A DNA stretch of 64,000 nt, taken from Vibrio sp. CAU 1672. Lineage in GTDB: Bacteria; Pseudomonadota; Gammaproteobacteria; Enterobacterales; Vibrionaceae. The translations under genes and the position numbers were made by a program. The notes beneath the pieces are model-generated. The model did not search any database, was not told the origin of the DNA, and saw only the letters and a list, made by a program, of their open reading frames with translations. The DNA lies in the NCBI RefSeq assembly GCF_029223195.1, contig NZ_JARHUF010000009.1, positions 1 to 64,000 on the forward strand, read 5' to 3'. Numbering within the stretch: position 1 is the stretch's first letter; every line of letters begins with the position of its first letter. Of this stretch, positions 1 to 9,057 are shown piece by piece.

Positions 1-40
1 TTAAATTTTGGACACCTGCCAATAGCAGGTAAGCCACTGC

Positions 41-117
41 GGAGTGGTAGTTCAGTTGGTTAGAATACCGGCCTGTCACGCCGGGGGTCGCGGGTTCGAG
101 TCCCGTCCACTCCGCCA
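41..117 (+). tRNA. tRNA-Asp (GTC)
   Basis: A 77-nt cloverleaf with an encoded CCA end. The anticodon loop CTGTCAC gives anticodon GTC, so it decodes Asp. A small hairpin (14..30) lies just upstream and a terminator follows, so this is the last gene of a transcript that enters from the left. In vibrios tRNA-Asp often ends an rRNA operon; no rRNA is visible here, so that link is inference. Confidence 0.97.
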
Positions 118-125
118 CTTATTTA

Positions 126-154
126 AGCCCCAGTCGAAAGACTGGGGCTTTTTC
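126..154 (+). terminator. Rho-independent terminator after tRNA-Asp
   Basis: A perfect stem AGCCCCAGT/ACTGGGGCT with a short loop, followed by a run of five T. It ends the transcript carrying tRNA-Asp. Confidence 0.9.
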
Positions 155-582
155 GTATGCCTACGAAAAAGCCCTGTGGGCAGGTATTTCCCTTTCAGAA
201 GCCTTGCTGATCCATAGTGAGGTTTTTTTCGGTTTTGGTACTCGGGATATAGGACGAGTATTTAGCTTGAATTTTGCTTACCACCTCTGGCGCTCTGTGT
301 GCCTTGTTAAGGGCTAACGGCGCTTAAATGAGCCCAACAGCATTACTGATACAGAAACTTGGTTAGACAATATTGTGAGTCCCTTGTTCTGGTTGTTCGT
401 GATTGATTAAGTTTCCGGACGTCGGAAAAAGCCCGTCACTTAGCAGGTGTTTTTGTGCAGGAAAAAGAGGAGGGTGCGCTTCACAACAGATTCGTGGACG
501 GATAAAAAGAAAGATAAGTTTACTTTACTCTAAGGATGCACGGGTATTACTCTGTCGCCACTGTTCCAATCGAGTATTACTG
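155..582. other. Intergenic stretch, no clear gene
   Basis: An open frame runs into the dehydrogenase from 403, but its first 60 residues do not resemble the family and no ribosome site precedes it. I see no convincing gene, RNA or repeat. A promoter for the dehydrogenase presumably lies here but I cannot point to it. Confidence 0.5.
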
Positions 583-2017
583 ATGCAGCTTTTAAAAAAT
601 AATACATTAAATCAGCTTTTTGAAAATCTTTCCGTGACGTCGGGAATTTCTGTTTATAACCCGGCTACCGAAGAAGAAATCATTAGGCTAGCTCCAACTG
701 CAATAGGCGCACTCGCGTCGATCATTGAACAGTGCTCACTAGCTCAAAAGGCATGGGCGCAACTAAGCGCCAAACAGCGTTCAGTATATTTGAAGCGCTG
801 GTTTGGGTTGTTGGGGGAAAACGCAGAAGATATTGCGACGATCATTACCTTAGAACAGGGGAAACCACTGACAGAGAGTCGGGGAGAGGTGGCTTATGGT
901 GCAGCGTTCGTAGAGTGGTTTGCTGAAGAAGCGAAGCGAGCCTATGGTGAAGTGATACCGGCAACAACAACAGACAAACGCTTGACGACGATTAAGCAGC
1001 CTGTCGGCGTTTGTGCGGCCATCACCCCCTGGAACTTTCCTATTGCGATGATCACCCGCAAGGCCGCACCAGCATTGGCTGCCGGCTGTGGCATGATCAT
1101 CAAACCTTCCGAGCTGACACCACTTACTGCTCTTGCGGTTGTTGAGCTCGCTTATCAGGCTGGGATCCCTAAACCTCTGCTGCCAGTTGTGATTTCGGAA
1201 CAAGCCGCAGAGTTTGGTCAGGTATTGTCGACGGATCCTGGCATCAAGAAGATTTCGTTTACGGGCTCAACACGTGTCGGAAAAATTTTGATGAAGCAGG
1301 CCAGTGAAACTGTTAAAGCCGTATCTATGGAACTGGGGGGCAATGCACCGTTTATTGTATTTGATGATGCTGACTTGGAATTAGCCGCAGAAGGGCTGAT
1401 CGCCTCAAAATTCCGTAATGCCGGGCAAACGTGTGTGTGTACAAACCGTCTATATATTCATAAAGATATAAAAGAACGATTTATGGAAAAAGTTCTGTCT
1501 AAACTTGCTGCGCTAAAAGTCGGTAACGGTTTAGATTCTGGTGTGACTGTCGGGCCTGTGATTACAATGGCCTCTAAACATCGTCTGGAGGCGGTTATCG
1601 ACCAAGCGCTGCAAGAAGGGAGCAAGGATCGCTACTCGTCGTCAGAAGCTCACAGGTCGCTTTGTGGAGCCAATCATTCTGGATAACGTAGAGCAAGGTA
1701 TGGCTATGGTTCAGCAAGAGTTGTTTGGCCCCGTATTGCCGGTGTTGACTTTTGAAGATGACGAGCAAGTACTGGCGATGGCAAATGACACGGAATATGG
1801 TCTTGATTGTTATTTTTATACCGATAGCCTGAAGCGTATAGTGAGCTTCAGCGAAGAGCTGGAATACGGCATGGTCGGTGTGAATGAAGGTATCATCTCT
1901 ACCGAAGTGGCACCGTTTGGTGGGATCAAAGAATCTGGCGTTGGGCGCGAGGGTGCTAAGCAAGGCTTAGATGAATACCTGGAAACGAAATATGTCTGTT
2001 TAGGTGGGCTTGGTTAA
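583..2017 (+). pseudogene. Succinate-semialdehyde dehydrogenase (GabD-like), frameshifted
   Basis: An NAD(P)-dependent aldehyde dehydrogenase of the GabD type, which oxidises succinate semialdehyde to succinate at the end of GABA breakdown. The first part (583 to about 1620) carries the cofactor-binding words PWNFP and FTGSTRVG, the general-base Glu in MELGGNAPF and the catalytic Cys in NAGQTCVC. The C-terminal part (VEPIILDNV, then EVAPFGGIKESGVGREG) continues in the next frame and ends at 2017. Reading GGG-A-GCA near 1618-1624 as one extra base joins the two halves smoothly. ATG 583 is the most plausible start because homology begins soon after it; no strong ribosome site is visible. The gene is either a young pseudogene or carries a sequencing error, since all catalytic residues survive. 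Confidence 0.8.
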
Positions 2018-2121
2018 CCTTTTGGCTCAGAAGGCTTCTACAAGCCAGGGAGAGGGCTGGGTAGCAGGCCGTGCCTTCCAGAACTCTTACGTTAGCGACT
2101 ATGTTTCATTAATTTAAGCTC

Positions 2122-2153
2122 AAAAAGCCCAGTACGATTACTGGGCTTTGTTA
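2122..2153. terminator. Terminator after the dehydrogenase pseudogene
   Basis: The hairpin AAAGCCCAGTA/TACTGGGCTTT has A-rich and T-rich flanks, so it can work in both directions. It lies about 105 bp after the dehydrogenase stop. Confidence 0.75.
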
Positions 2154-2311
2154 TTCGTGGCGCCGGTACCACAGTGAACGGTGGATTTGCAACTGGATTT
2201 AAATGGTAGATACAGAAGGGTCGTGTCTTGGGACAGGACTGCGCGAGTCAACGCTGATGGCGACACTTCGGTTTGAGGTCATGGTTTGGTACAAACCAGG
2301 AGAGTAAGATG
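2154..2311. other. Intergenic stretch before the tRNA array
   Basis: Between the two terminators I see no open frame with coding character, no RNA fold and no repeat. Confidence 0.4.
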
Positions 2312-2345
2312 CAAAAAAGCCGCATCAAGTGATGCGGCCTTTTTT
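2312..2345 (-). terminator. Terminator of tRNA unit 1
   Basis: On the minus strand the stem GCCGCATCA/TGATGCGGC is followed by a T run, a few bases after the last tRNA-Asn. Nearly the same sequence recurs at 3529..3562 after the second tRNA unit. Confidence 0.9.
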
Positions 2346-2349
2346 AAAA

Positions 2350-2425
2350 TGGCTCCCCCTGCGGGACTCGAACCTGCGACATACGGATTAACAGTCCGCC
2401 GTTCTACCAACTGAACTAAGGGGGA
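2350..2425 (-). tRNA. tRNA-Asn (GTT)
   Basis: A 76-nt cloverleaf with encoded CCA and anticodon GTT in the loop ACTGTTAAT. Last gene of unit 1. All four tRNA-Asn copies in the array look identical. Confidence 0.97.
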
Positions 2426-2430
2426 AAAGA

Positions 2431-2506
<76 letters not shown>

Positions 2507-2547
2507 ACATTTCAATGTTAATAAGCCTAATGCTCATTACTTGAAAG

Positions 2548-2623
2548 TGGCTCCCCCTGCGGGACTCGAACCTGCGACATACGGATTAACAGTCCGCCGT
2601 TCTACCAACTGAACTAAGGGGGA
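2548..2623 (-). tRNA. tRNA-Asn (GTT)
   Basis: Same sequence as the other Asn copies, with anticodon GTT and encoded CCA. It forms an Asn-Thr pair with 2646..2721 that parallels the pair 2350..2506. Confidence 0.97.
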
Positions 2624-2645
2624 ATTATCTTTTCAACAAGAATAA

Positions 2646-2721
<76 letters not shown>

Positions 2722-2775
2722 CAAACTTATTATTCTTGATATTGCTGTTGCTAATGCACCAACAATTGCAAATTG

Positions 2776-2851
2776 TGGTGCCCGGAGGCGGAATCGAACC
2801 ACCGACACGAGGATTTTCAATCCTCTGCTCTACCGACTGAGCTATCCGGGC
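2776..2851 (-). tRNA. tRNA-Phe (GAA), GCCCGGA form
   Basis: A 76-nt cloverleaf with anticodon GAA in the loop TTGAAAA. The acceptor stem is GCCCGGA/TCCGGGC, the form usual in enterobacteria. First gene of unit 1, directly behind its promoter. Confidence 0.97.
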
Positions 2852-2861
2852 GACGAGGTGT

Positions 2862-2890
2862 ATTAAACGGTTTTTCCGTTCTTAGGTCAA
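2862..2890 (-). promoter_or_regulatory. Promoter of tRNA unit 1
   Basis: On the minus strand TTGACC (2885..2890) is followed after 17 bp by TTTAAT (2862..2867), 10 bp before tRNA-Phe. It matches the promoter of unit 2 in both boxes and in spacing. Confidence 0.75.
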
Positions 2891-3528
2891 CAGGAAAATA
2901 CAAAAAAAATATCGTTTGCTGATTTTGTGTGCGTAGTGGGGTGTTTTTGCGCGTTTTAGCTAAAGTTACGCCACTATTAAAGAGCTGAAGGAGCTTTTTT
3001 TAAGATGTTGAAAGCGGCTAGTTTGGTTAAATGAATAGAAAGTACACCTGAAAATGTGCATTTTATTAGACAATTGACCTTAAATGAGTGCTTTGGCGGG
3101 AATTGGTTTGTCTCGCCACTCTCAGGATGCTAGTGTTGATGCTCTGTTACGGCGCAAACTAGCCGATTGCCGCTCGCGTCGTTACGCTTCGCAGTGCGAG
3201 CCAGTAATAGATGAGAGAGCTCTTTGGTGTTGATTTGCTGTGGCCTGCATCCACCATAACAGCAAAGTTATCGATTCGAGAATACGCCCTTCTTAGCTTT
3301 GCGTGTAGCTTCAGTAGCATTGTTTAGTGCTAGTCAGTGAGTTTGCTTGGCAAGAACAGTCTGCCATCCAAAATATTTGCGATATCTTTCAGCTTCCGTT
3401 CAAAGTCTGCCGGGGCTACTAAGCAATTTGGTCGCGTAATAAGATCTGAGTGCCATTGGTGGAGGTAGGAATAACAGAAAGCGGATGGTAAACAATCAGG
3501 CCAAAACGGAAAAAGGAGTTTAGAATGC
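2891..3528. other. Gene debris between the two tRNA units
   Basis: No intact gene. Two minus-strand frames look like remnants. One, about 3330 to 3430, reads as the end of a protein (APADFERKLKDI then DGRLFLPSKLTD, stop at 3330). Another, about 3130 to 3250, is an open stretch containing INTKELSHLLLARTAK. I do not recognise either family. A weak hairpin with a T run lies near 2978-3004. Confidence 0.4.
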
Positions 3529-3562
3529 AAAAAAGCCGCATCAAGTGATGCGGCTTTTTTAA
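3529..3562 (-). terminator. Terminator of tRNA unit 2
   Basis: The stem GCCGCATCA/TGATGCGGC and T run on the minus strand lie directly after the last tRNA-Asn of unit 2. It is a near copy of the terminator at 2312..2345. Confidence 0.9.
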
Positions 3563-3564
3563 AG

Positions 3565-3640
3565 TGGCTCCCCCTGCGGGACTCGAACCTGCGACATACG
3601 GATTAACAGTCCGCCGTTCTACCAACTGAACTAAGGGGGA
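3565..3640 (-). tRNA. tRNA-Asn (GTT)
   Basis: 76 nt, anticodon GTT, encoded CCA. Last gene of unit 2; belongs to repeat copy A. Confidence 0.97.
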
Positions 3641-3680
3641 ATTATTTGTGTCATCTCTTTCGAGATGAAGCACCAAATAA

Positions 3681-3756
3681 TGGTGCCTCGAGGCGGAATC
3701 GAACCACCGACACGAGGATTTTCAATCCTCTGCTCTACCGACTGAGCTATCGAGGC
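3681..3756 (-). tRNA. tRNA-Phe (GAA), GCCTCGA form
   Basis: Anticodon GAA and the same body as the other tRNA-Phe genes, but the acceptor stem is GCCTCGA/TCGAGGC. Both strands changed together, so pairing is kept and the gene is probably functional. Confidence 0.96.
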
Positions 3757-3763
3757 AAAAGAA

Positions 3764-3839
<76 letters not shown>

Positions 3840-3914
3840 ACACTGTATTCTTTTTCGTAGAAGAGACTTGCTCTTCGTTGTCAGAACCTCATTCTTAATG
3901 AAGCTCTTAGAAAG

Positions 3915-3990
3915 TGGCTCCCCCTGCGGGACTCGAACCTGCGACATACGGATTAACAGTCCGCCGTTCTACCAACTGAACTAAGGGGGA
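3915..3990 (-). tRNA. tRNA-Asn (GTT)
   Basis: 76 nt, anticodon GTT, encoded CCA. In repeat copy B. Confidence 0.97.
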
Positions 3991-4030
3991 ATTATTTGTG
4001 TCATCTCTTTCGAGATGAAGCACCAAATAA

Positions 4031-4106
4031 TGGTGCCTCGAGGCGGAATCGAACCACCGACACGAGGATTTTCAATCCTCTGCTCTACCGACTGAGCTAT
4101 CGAGGC
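4031..4106 (-). tRNA. tRNA-Phe (GAA), GCCTCGA form
   Basis: Identical to the variant at 3681..3756, with anticodon GAA and the compensated acceptor stem GCCTCGA/TCGAGGC. In repeat copy B. Confidence 0.96.
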
Positions 4107-4113
4107 AAAAGAA

Positions 4114-4189
<76 letters not shown>

Positions 4190-4241
4190 ACACTGTATTC
4201 TTTATAACTTATTGATGTCTAAGACACCAACAAACAAATTG

Positions 4242-4317
4242 TGGTGCCCGGAGGCGGAATCGAACCACCGACACGAGGATTTTCAATCCTCTGCTCTACC
4301 GACTGAGCTATCCGGGC
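4242..4317 (-). tRNA. tRNA-Phe (GAA), GCCCGGA form
   Basis: First gene of unit 2, with the usual acceptor stem GCCCGGA/TCCGGGC and anticodon GAA. It matches 2776..2851, the first gene of unit 1. Confidence 0.97.
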
Positions 4318-4328
4318 GACGGAGCGCT

Positions 4329-4357
4329 ATTAAACGGATTTTCCTGCTTTGCGTCAA
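4329..4357 (-). promoter_or_regulatory. Promoter of tRNA unit 2
   Basis: On the minus strand TTGACG (4352..4357), a 17-bp spacer, then TTTAAT (4329..4334). The bases after the -10 box are GC-rich (AGCGCTCCG), as in stringently controlled stable-RNA promoters. Confidence 0.8.
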
Positions 4358-4417
4358 CCACTTTTTTTAAATAATTTCAAAAAAGTGTCTGTTTGTTTGC
4401 TTTTCATTCAACTGTCA

Positions 4418-5557
4418 TTACAAAGTTTGCGCTGCGTTAAATTCCTTTTTGAAATTTGTAACTTTTTCTAGGTAGCGACGGGCTTCGGCATTGGGATGCT
4501 TTTTGGTAAGGGCCCAATAGACCTGATTCGGTTGCAGTGAGTTTAAATCCTGCATCGCGCGTTTGCGATCCCGGCTGAATGTGTTGAGAACACCACCGGT
4601 TCCGCCATTGTAGGCCGAGATCATACTGTATTCGAGAGAGGTCGGGTGACGAACATCTTTCAGGTAGCGGTTTTTCAGGATGTAAAAATAGGCGGTACCG
4701 GTATCGATATTGTTTTCCGGATTGAACAAGTACTCCGGAGTCGGCTGACCAGATTTGTTCTTTACCAGTTTAAAGACATCACGACCTGCTGTTTTTGGTA
4801 CTACCTGCATCAGGCCATAAGCATTGGCCCAACTTACTGCATACGGATTAAAGCTGCTCTCGGTTTTGATGATGGCATAAATCAAATCCTCTGGGATGTC
4901 ATAGCGCTTTGATGCCCGGCGTACGATGTCGGCATATTGATAACTGCGCTGGGAGAAGTGATCTTCCACCATCGGGATCTCAACGTAATAAGCTTTTTTG
5001 AAATCCACATCCTTGGTTTTGACTTTATTTGCGATCAGGTAGTCTGCAAATCGATTGGCGCGCCATGACCACTGGATTGGTTTTTTGTCCTGATCAATGA
5101 CCTGTTTATAGAGAAACGGCTGTCCCTGTAGCTTGATCTCCTTTGAGGAAAAAAGGTCAACGTTGGCGGGGTCGTCAGGGGTGAGCAGGGTCGTTACTAT
5201 CGCGTTTTTTAGGTGCTTTTGTGGTTCAGTGGGGGAAACGGTTTCTATGGTGATGACGCCCTTTTTAAAGTCGACTTCGGCACGACTCATGTAGTTGTCT
5301 ATGTACTTAACATAATTGCTTTTACCCGCATATTTTATTTCACGCTTTCCCCAGCGTTTCTGGATATTGCCAGAAAAACTGTTGATCAACGCGTCCAGTG
5401 CTGCAGTATCTTTTTCAAACTGACCCGGAAGCTCGGCCAGGTTCCTGGCAAAGCGGTTGGTGGGCTCGTAATTGACATCATAGAGCTTCTCTACGAACTC
5501 TCGACTGCAACCTGCCAACAACAGCGCTGTGGAAATAAAAACGGCAATTTTCTTCAT
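4418..5557 (-). CDS. mltC: Membrane-bound lytic murein transglycosylase C
   Basis: A lipoprotein that cleaves the glycan chain of peptidoglycan to give 1,6-anhydromuramic ends; expected in the periplasm, anchored to the outer membrane. The start MKKIAVF opens a signal peptide with lipobox LLAGC (Cys about residue 17). A DUF3393-type N-terminal region leads to a C-terminal SLT domain with the catalytic Glu in IIKTESSFNPYAVS and the words GLMQVVPKTAG and SAYNGG. About 379 residues, near the E. coli length. The ATG at 5557 is preferred over a TTG four codons upstream because the lipoprotein signal begins there. Last gene of mutY-yggX-mltC, the same order as in E. coli. Confidence 0.95.
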   Translation of the reverse strand: MKKIAVFISTALLLAGCSREFVEKLYDVNYEPTNRFARNLAELPGQFEKDTAALDALINSFSGNIQKRWGKREIKYAGKSNYVKYIDNYMSRAEVDFKKGVITIETVSPTEPQKHLKNAIVTTLLTPDDPANVDLFSSKEIKLQGQPFLYKQVIDQDKKPIQWSWRANRFADYLIANKVKTKDVDFKKAYYVEIPMVEDHFSQRSYQYADIVRRASKRYDIPEDLIYAIIKTESSFNPYAVSWANAYGLMQVVPKTAGRDVFKLVKNKSGQPTPEYLFNPENNIDTGTAYFYILKNRYLKDVRHPTSLEYSMISAYNGGTGGVLNTFSRDRKRAMQDLNSLQPNQVYWALTKKHPNAEARRYLEKVTNFKKEFNAAQTL

Positions 5558-5637
5558 AAGTAATGACAACTGGAGGTTAAAATAAAAATGACATCACAAA
5601 AGCTGTTGTGATGTCATTGTTTTAAAACAAGTTCGAG

Positions 5638-5910
5638 TTATTCACTCGGTGGTGTGTAGCCTTCGATGTGAACATCTTTGCCTTCAAACAGGAAGTTCAC
5701 CATCTCAGTTTCGATCAGTTTGCGGTGTTCTGGATCCATCATGTTGAGTTTCTTTTCGTTGATCAACATGGTCTGTTTATGCTGCCACTGAGCCCAGGCT
5801 TCTTTTGAAATGTTATCGAAAATGCGTTTACCCAGCTCTCCCGGGTAAAGTTGAAAGTCGAGACCTTCACCTTCTTTCTTCAGTCGAGCACAAAAAACAG
5901 TGCGGCTCAT
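5638..5910 (-). CDS. yggX: Fe(2+)-trafficking protein YggX
   Basis: A 90-residue cytoplasmic protein that helps protect iron-sulfur proteins and supports their repair under oxidative stress. It has the family opening [10 protein letters not shown] with the conserved Cys at residue 7, the segment [16 protein letters not shown] and the conserved HRKLIE. Length is as in E. coli (91). It lies 19 bp after mutY, itself an Fe-S enzyme, in the conserved mutY-yggX pair, so the two are probably co-transcribed. Confidence 0.96.
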   Translation of the reverse strand: MSRTVFCARLKKEGEGLDFQLYPGELGKRIFDNISKEAWAQWQHKQTMLINEKKLNMMDPEHRKLIETEMVNFLFEGKDVHIEGYTPPSE

Positions 5911-5929
5911 AATGACTCCTTGTATTTAA

Positions 5930-7006
5930 TTAACGAAGTTCGTAAGGCAGTGCTTCCAGCAATAGTTTTACTGGTGCTGCTAAGCCCACTTCTTCTGGTT
6001 GAGATAAGTTATACCAAAGACCTTTACTACCTTCCATTATCACATCAGGTTGCTTTGACAGATCAATCAAAATCGGTGTGATCTCCAGATGGTAATGGCT
6101 GAACGTATGGCGGAAAGTGATCAGGGTCTGCTGATCTTTGATGTCATGCGCATCAATGCCCCTTTGTTCCAGCAGCAGGCCGATATCTGTTTCTTCATCA
6201 ACATGGTCGGTTTGCGGGAAGCAGAACAGTCCGCCCCAAATACCGGTTTGCGGTCTCTGCTCCAGCCACACTTCGTGGCCTTGCTTATTGTGGTAATGCA
6301 GCATCACGAAACGTGTTTGCTTCACTGGTTTGTCTTTTTTTGGTTTCTTGCCAGGATAGTCGAGCATGTTGCCCTGCTTGTATGACACACATAAATCGCT
6401 GACCGGACACAGACTGCATTTGGGCTTACTGCGCGTGCAGATCATCGCTCCCATGTCCATCATCGCCTGGTTATACTTGTCGACATCGGCTTGCGGGGTA
6501 TGTGTTCGGGCAATTTCCCATAGTTGGTTTTCGACTTTCTTTTGTCCCGGCCATCCTGCAATCGCAAAACAGCGCGATAAAGTGCGTTTGACGTTACCGT
6601 CCAGAATGGCGTGCGGTTGCTTATAAACCGATGAAAGCACGGCAGCAGCGGTTGAACGGCCAATTCCCGGCAAAGCATTCAGCTGTTCAATATCAAGCGG
6701 AAACTCACCGTGATACTTATGGGCGACCTCTTTAGCGGCTTTATGAAGGTTACGAGCACGTGCGTAGTAACCCAGGCCGGTCCAGAGATGCAGAACTTCA
6801 TCCTGTTCAGCATTAGCCAGATCGATAACGGTCGGGAATCGTTCCAAGAAACGTTGATAATAGGGAATGACGGTAGTGACCTGAGTTTGCTGAAGCATGA
6901 TTTCAGACAACCAGACACTGTAGGCAGTTTTATTTTGTTGCCACGGAAGATCTTTTCTTCCATATGCGTCATACCATTTTAATATGGCACTTGCGAAAGG
7001 TGTCAC
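5930..7006 (-). CDS. mutY: A/G-specific adenine DNA glycosylase MutY
   Basis: Removes adenine mispaired with 8-oxoguanine, preventing G:C to T:A changes. Visible are the catalytic Glu in [10 protein letters not shown], the helix-hairpin-helix [16 protein letters not shown], the catalytic Asp in AILDGNVKR, and the four Fe-S ligands in C-x6-C-x2-C-x5-C (CTRSKPKC onward). A NUDIX-like C-terminal domain follows. I chose the GTG at 7006 (358 residues, E. coli 350) because it is preceded by an AGAGC-type site and the family begins just before [16 protein letters not shown]; an upstream TTG-type extension to 7072 is less likely. Divergent from trmB. Confidence 0.93.
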   Translation of the reverse strand: MTPFASAILKWYDAYGRKDLPWQQNKTAYSVWLSEIMLQQTQVTTVIPYYQRFLERFPTVIDLANAEQDEVLHLWTGLGYYARARNLHKAAKEVAHKYHGEFPLDIEQLNALPGIGRSTAAAVLSSVYKQPHAILDGNVKRTLSRCFAIAGWPGQKKVENQLWEIARTHTPQADVDKYNQAMMDMGAMICTRSKPKCSLCPVSDLCVSYKQGNMLDYPGKKPKKDKPVKQTRFVMLHYHNKQGHEVWLEQRPQTGIWGGLFCFPQTDHVDEETDIGLLLEQRGIDAHDIKDQQTLITFRHTFSHYHLEITPILIDLSKQPDVIMEGSKGLWYNLSQPEEVGLAAPVKLLLEALPYELR

Positions 7007-7209
7007 GACTTGCTCTGTATTGTATGATTGATTAGGTGCAAAATTGCACCACAGAATGCAGGGTAAGTACAACAGATAAACTGTAGGGATATAGCTCCAG
7101 GTAAGGTCGTTGTTGGCACGTTACTGCAGGGCTGGTCAACAAATACTTGCACCTAAGTAAATTCTTTGGATAATCCCCGCTTTGATTAATCAATGTGCAG
7201 GCAAAATCA
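7007..7209. promoter_or_regulatory. Divergent mutY/trmB control region
   Basis: It contains the inverted repeat GGTGCAA-AA-TTGCACC at 7035..7050, and a further TTGCACC lies near 7148. This is suggestive of an operator; no matching regulator is recognised. Confidence 0.35.
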
Positions 7210-7929
7210 ATGAGTGAAGTAACCACTAACGAATATAACGAAGACGGCAAACTGATCCGTAAAGTGCGCAGTTTCGTCCGCCGAGAAGGTCGTCTAACTA
7301 AGGGCCAGGAAAACGCGATGAACGAGTGCTGGCCAACCATGGGTATCGATTACAAAGCGGAACTTCTTGACTGGAAAGAAGTTTTTGGTAACGACAATCC
7401 AGTGGTGCTTGAAATCGGTTTTGGTATGGGTGCTTCACTGGTTGAAATGGCAAAGAATGCGCCAGAGAAAAACTTCGTTGGCATTGAAGTGCACAGCCCG
7501 GGCGTCGGGGCTTGCCTGGCCGATGCTCGCGAAGCTGGTCTGACTAACCTGCGTGTTATGTGCCACGATGCAGTGGAAGTGTTTGAGCATATGATCCCAG
7601 ATGACAGCCTAACCACGCTGCAGCTGTTCTTCCCTGACCCATGGCACAAGAAACGTCACCATAAGCGTCGTATCGTTCAGCTTGATTTCGCTGAAATGGT
7701 CCGTCAGAAGCTTATCCCTAACGAGGGGATCTTCCACATGGCTACCGACTGGGAAAACTACGCTGAACACATGATTGAAATCATGAACCAGGCACCTGGC
7801 TTCGCCAATATCGCGGAAGAGGGCGACTTTGTTCCTCGTCCTGAAGAGCGTCCACTAACTAAATTTGAAGCCCGCGGCCACCGTCTGGGGCATGGTGTGT
7901 GGGATATCAAATACAAGCGCACGGCTTAA
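7210..7929 (+). CDS. trmB: tRNA (guanine-N7)-methyltransferase
   Basis: Methylates N7 of G46 in the variable loop of tRNAs using S-adenosylmethionine. The protein has the SAM-binding loop [11 protein letters not shown] (about residue 65), then [13 protein letters not shown], and the signature [18 protein letters not shown], which carries the catalytic Asp. 239 residues, as in E. coli. ATG 7210 is chosen; GTG 7195 would add only five residues without a better site. It faces mutY as in E. coli and lies 11 bp before a second methyltransferase, so the two may form an operon. Confidence 0.96.
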   Translation: MSEVTTNEYNEDGKLIRKVRSFVRREGRLTKGQENAMNECWPTMGIDYKAELLDWKEVFGNDNPVVLEIGFGMGASLVEMAKNAPEKNFVGIEVHSPGVGACLADAREAGLTNLRVMCHDAVEVFEHMIPDDSLTTLQLFFPDPWHKKRHHKRRIVQLDFAEMVRQKLIPNEGIFHMATDWENYAEHMIEIMNQAPGFANIAEEGDFVPRPEERPLTKFEARGHRLGHGVWDIKYKRTA

Positions 7930-7940
7930 GGAGTCAGTCG

Positions 7941-8969
7941 ATGTACCACTATGCGATATTAGCGAATCCGGGTCACAACCGTATTTATTTTGATAGCGCA
8001 ATGACCATCGCTTGTTCGGAGCTGAAAGCCATTCTGGCTGCCGAAGGTGTTGAAGTAACTGAAATTGGCAATAAAGATGTGGGGTTACCTGCTGCATTAG
8101 TGTTCTCTTGTGAAGAGGCTCTGAGCGCAGAACAGACTCGCAAAATTGCCGCGTCTTCCATCTACTATGCGTTGTTTGAAGTACGAGAAGATGGCCTGTT
8201 GCGTCCAATTCAGGCGCCTGCATTCAATACTTTTCCTGAGAGCATGAGCCAGATCCTGCGTTACACTGGTAAAACCAACGAGCAGTTTACGCGTTTGATG
8301 GTGAACCTGGGGGTGAGTGCGGCCAAAACCGGCAGCACACCGCTAACGCTGATGGACCCGATGTGTGGTAAAGGTACAACCCTGTTTGAAGGTTTGATTC
8401 ACGGTCTGAATGTCGTCGGTGTTGAGATCAATGCCAAATGGGTTCAGGAGATCCAGACATTCATCGTTAAGTTCATGAAAAACGGTCGTTTCAAGCATAA
8501 GGTGAGCAAAGAAAAGCGCACTTCTGCTGGTAAGAAAGTCGCGGATGGTTTCCTGATTGAGGCGGCTGCGGATAAGGCAGAGTACAATAAAGGCCAGGTG
8601 CAAACCATGAAGCTGTATTCCGCTGATACCCGGATTGCCGATCAGGTGGTGAAGAAGAACTCCGTAGATGTGATGGTTTCTGACCTGCCTTATGGTGTGC
8701 AGCACGGCAGCAAGAATGCTAAAGACAGCAAGTTAAACCGCAGCCCACTGGAGCTTTTGCAGCAAGCACTGCCTGCATGGAAAGTGGTACTGAAAAAGCA
8801 TGGTGCAGTGGTGCTGTCTTTTAATGAGTTCACCCTGAAATGGAAAGAGGTGGCGGCATTGTTTGAACAGCAAGGGTGGCAGGTGCTTTCCGAAGATCCG
8901 TATATCGGTTATCTTCACCGGGTTGATCAATCTATCAACCGCAATATTATTGTGGCGGTGAAGCCCTAG
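7941..8969 (+). CDS. Putative RNA N2-guanosine-type SAM methyltransferase
   Basis: A 342-residue protein with an N-terminal domain of about 110 residues and a C-terminal Rossmann methyltransferase. The latter has the SAM loop LMDPMCGKGTTLFEG (about residue 137), GVEINAKWV and the active-site motif SDLPYGVQHG. D-L/P-P-Y-G motifs are typical of the Trm11/Trm14/THUMP-linked enzymes that methylate guanine N2 in RNA. AAGGAG precedes ATG 7941, and a terminator follows at 8997. The substrate cannot be told from sequence; placement after trmB suggests tRNA. A DNA target is possible but less likely. Confidence 0.8.
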   Translation: MYHYAILANPGHNRIYFDSAMTIACSELKAILAAEGVEVTEIGNKDVGLPAALVFSCEEALSAEQTRKIAASSIYYALFEVREDGLLRPIQAPAFNTFPESMSQILRYTGKTNEQFTRLMVNLGVSAAKTGSTPLTLMDPMCGKGTTLFEGLIHGLNVVGVEINAKWVQEIQTFIVKFMKNGRFKHKVSKEKRTSAGKKVADGFLIEAAADKAEYNKGQVQTMKLYSADTRIADQVVKKNSVDVMVSDLPYGVQHGSKNAKDSKLNRSPLELLQQALPAWKVVLKKHGAVVLSFNEFTLKWKEVAALFEQQGWQVLSEDPYIGYLHRVDQSINRNIIVAVKP

Positions 8970-8996
8970 TTGATTTGATGACAGTGAGTCTGATGG

Positions 8997-9026
8997 AAAA
9001 GCCAACTTCAACGTTGGCTTTTTTTA
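8997..9026 (+). terminator. Terminator after the methyltransferase
   Basis: The hairpin AAAGCCAAC/GTTGGCTTT is followed by T6, just before glsB. It separates the trmB unit from the glutaminase gene. Confidence 0.85.
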
Positions 9027-9057
9027 CCTCTGAGCCCTGCGAGAGTGAAGGTAGAGA

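Noticed and set aside
403..582. Extended N-terminus of the dehydrogenase frame
   Set aside because: The 60 residues do not resemble the family, and no start signal supports 403.
850..1203. Minus-strand frame of 117 codons within the dehydrogenase
   Set aside because: Antisense shadow of conserved coding sequence; no independent signals.
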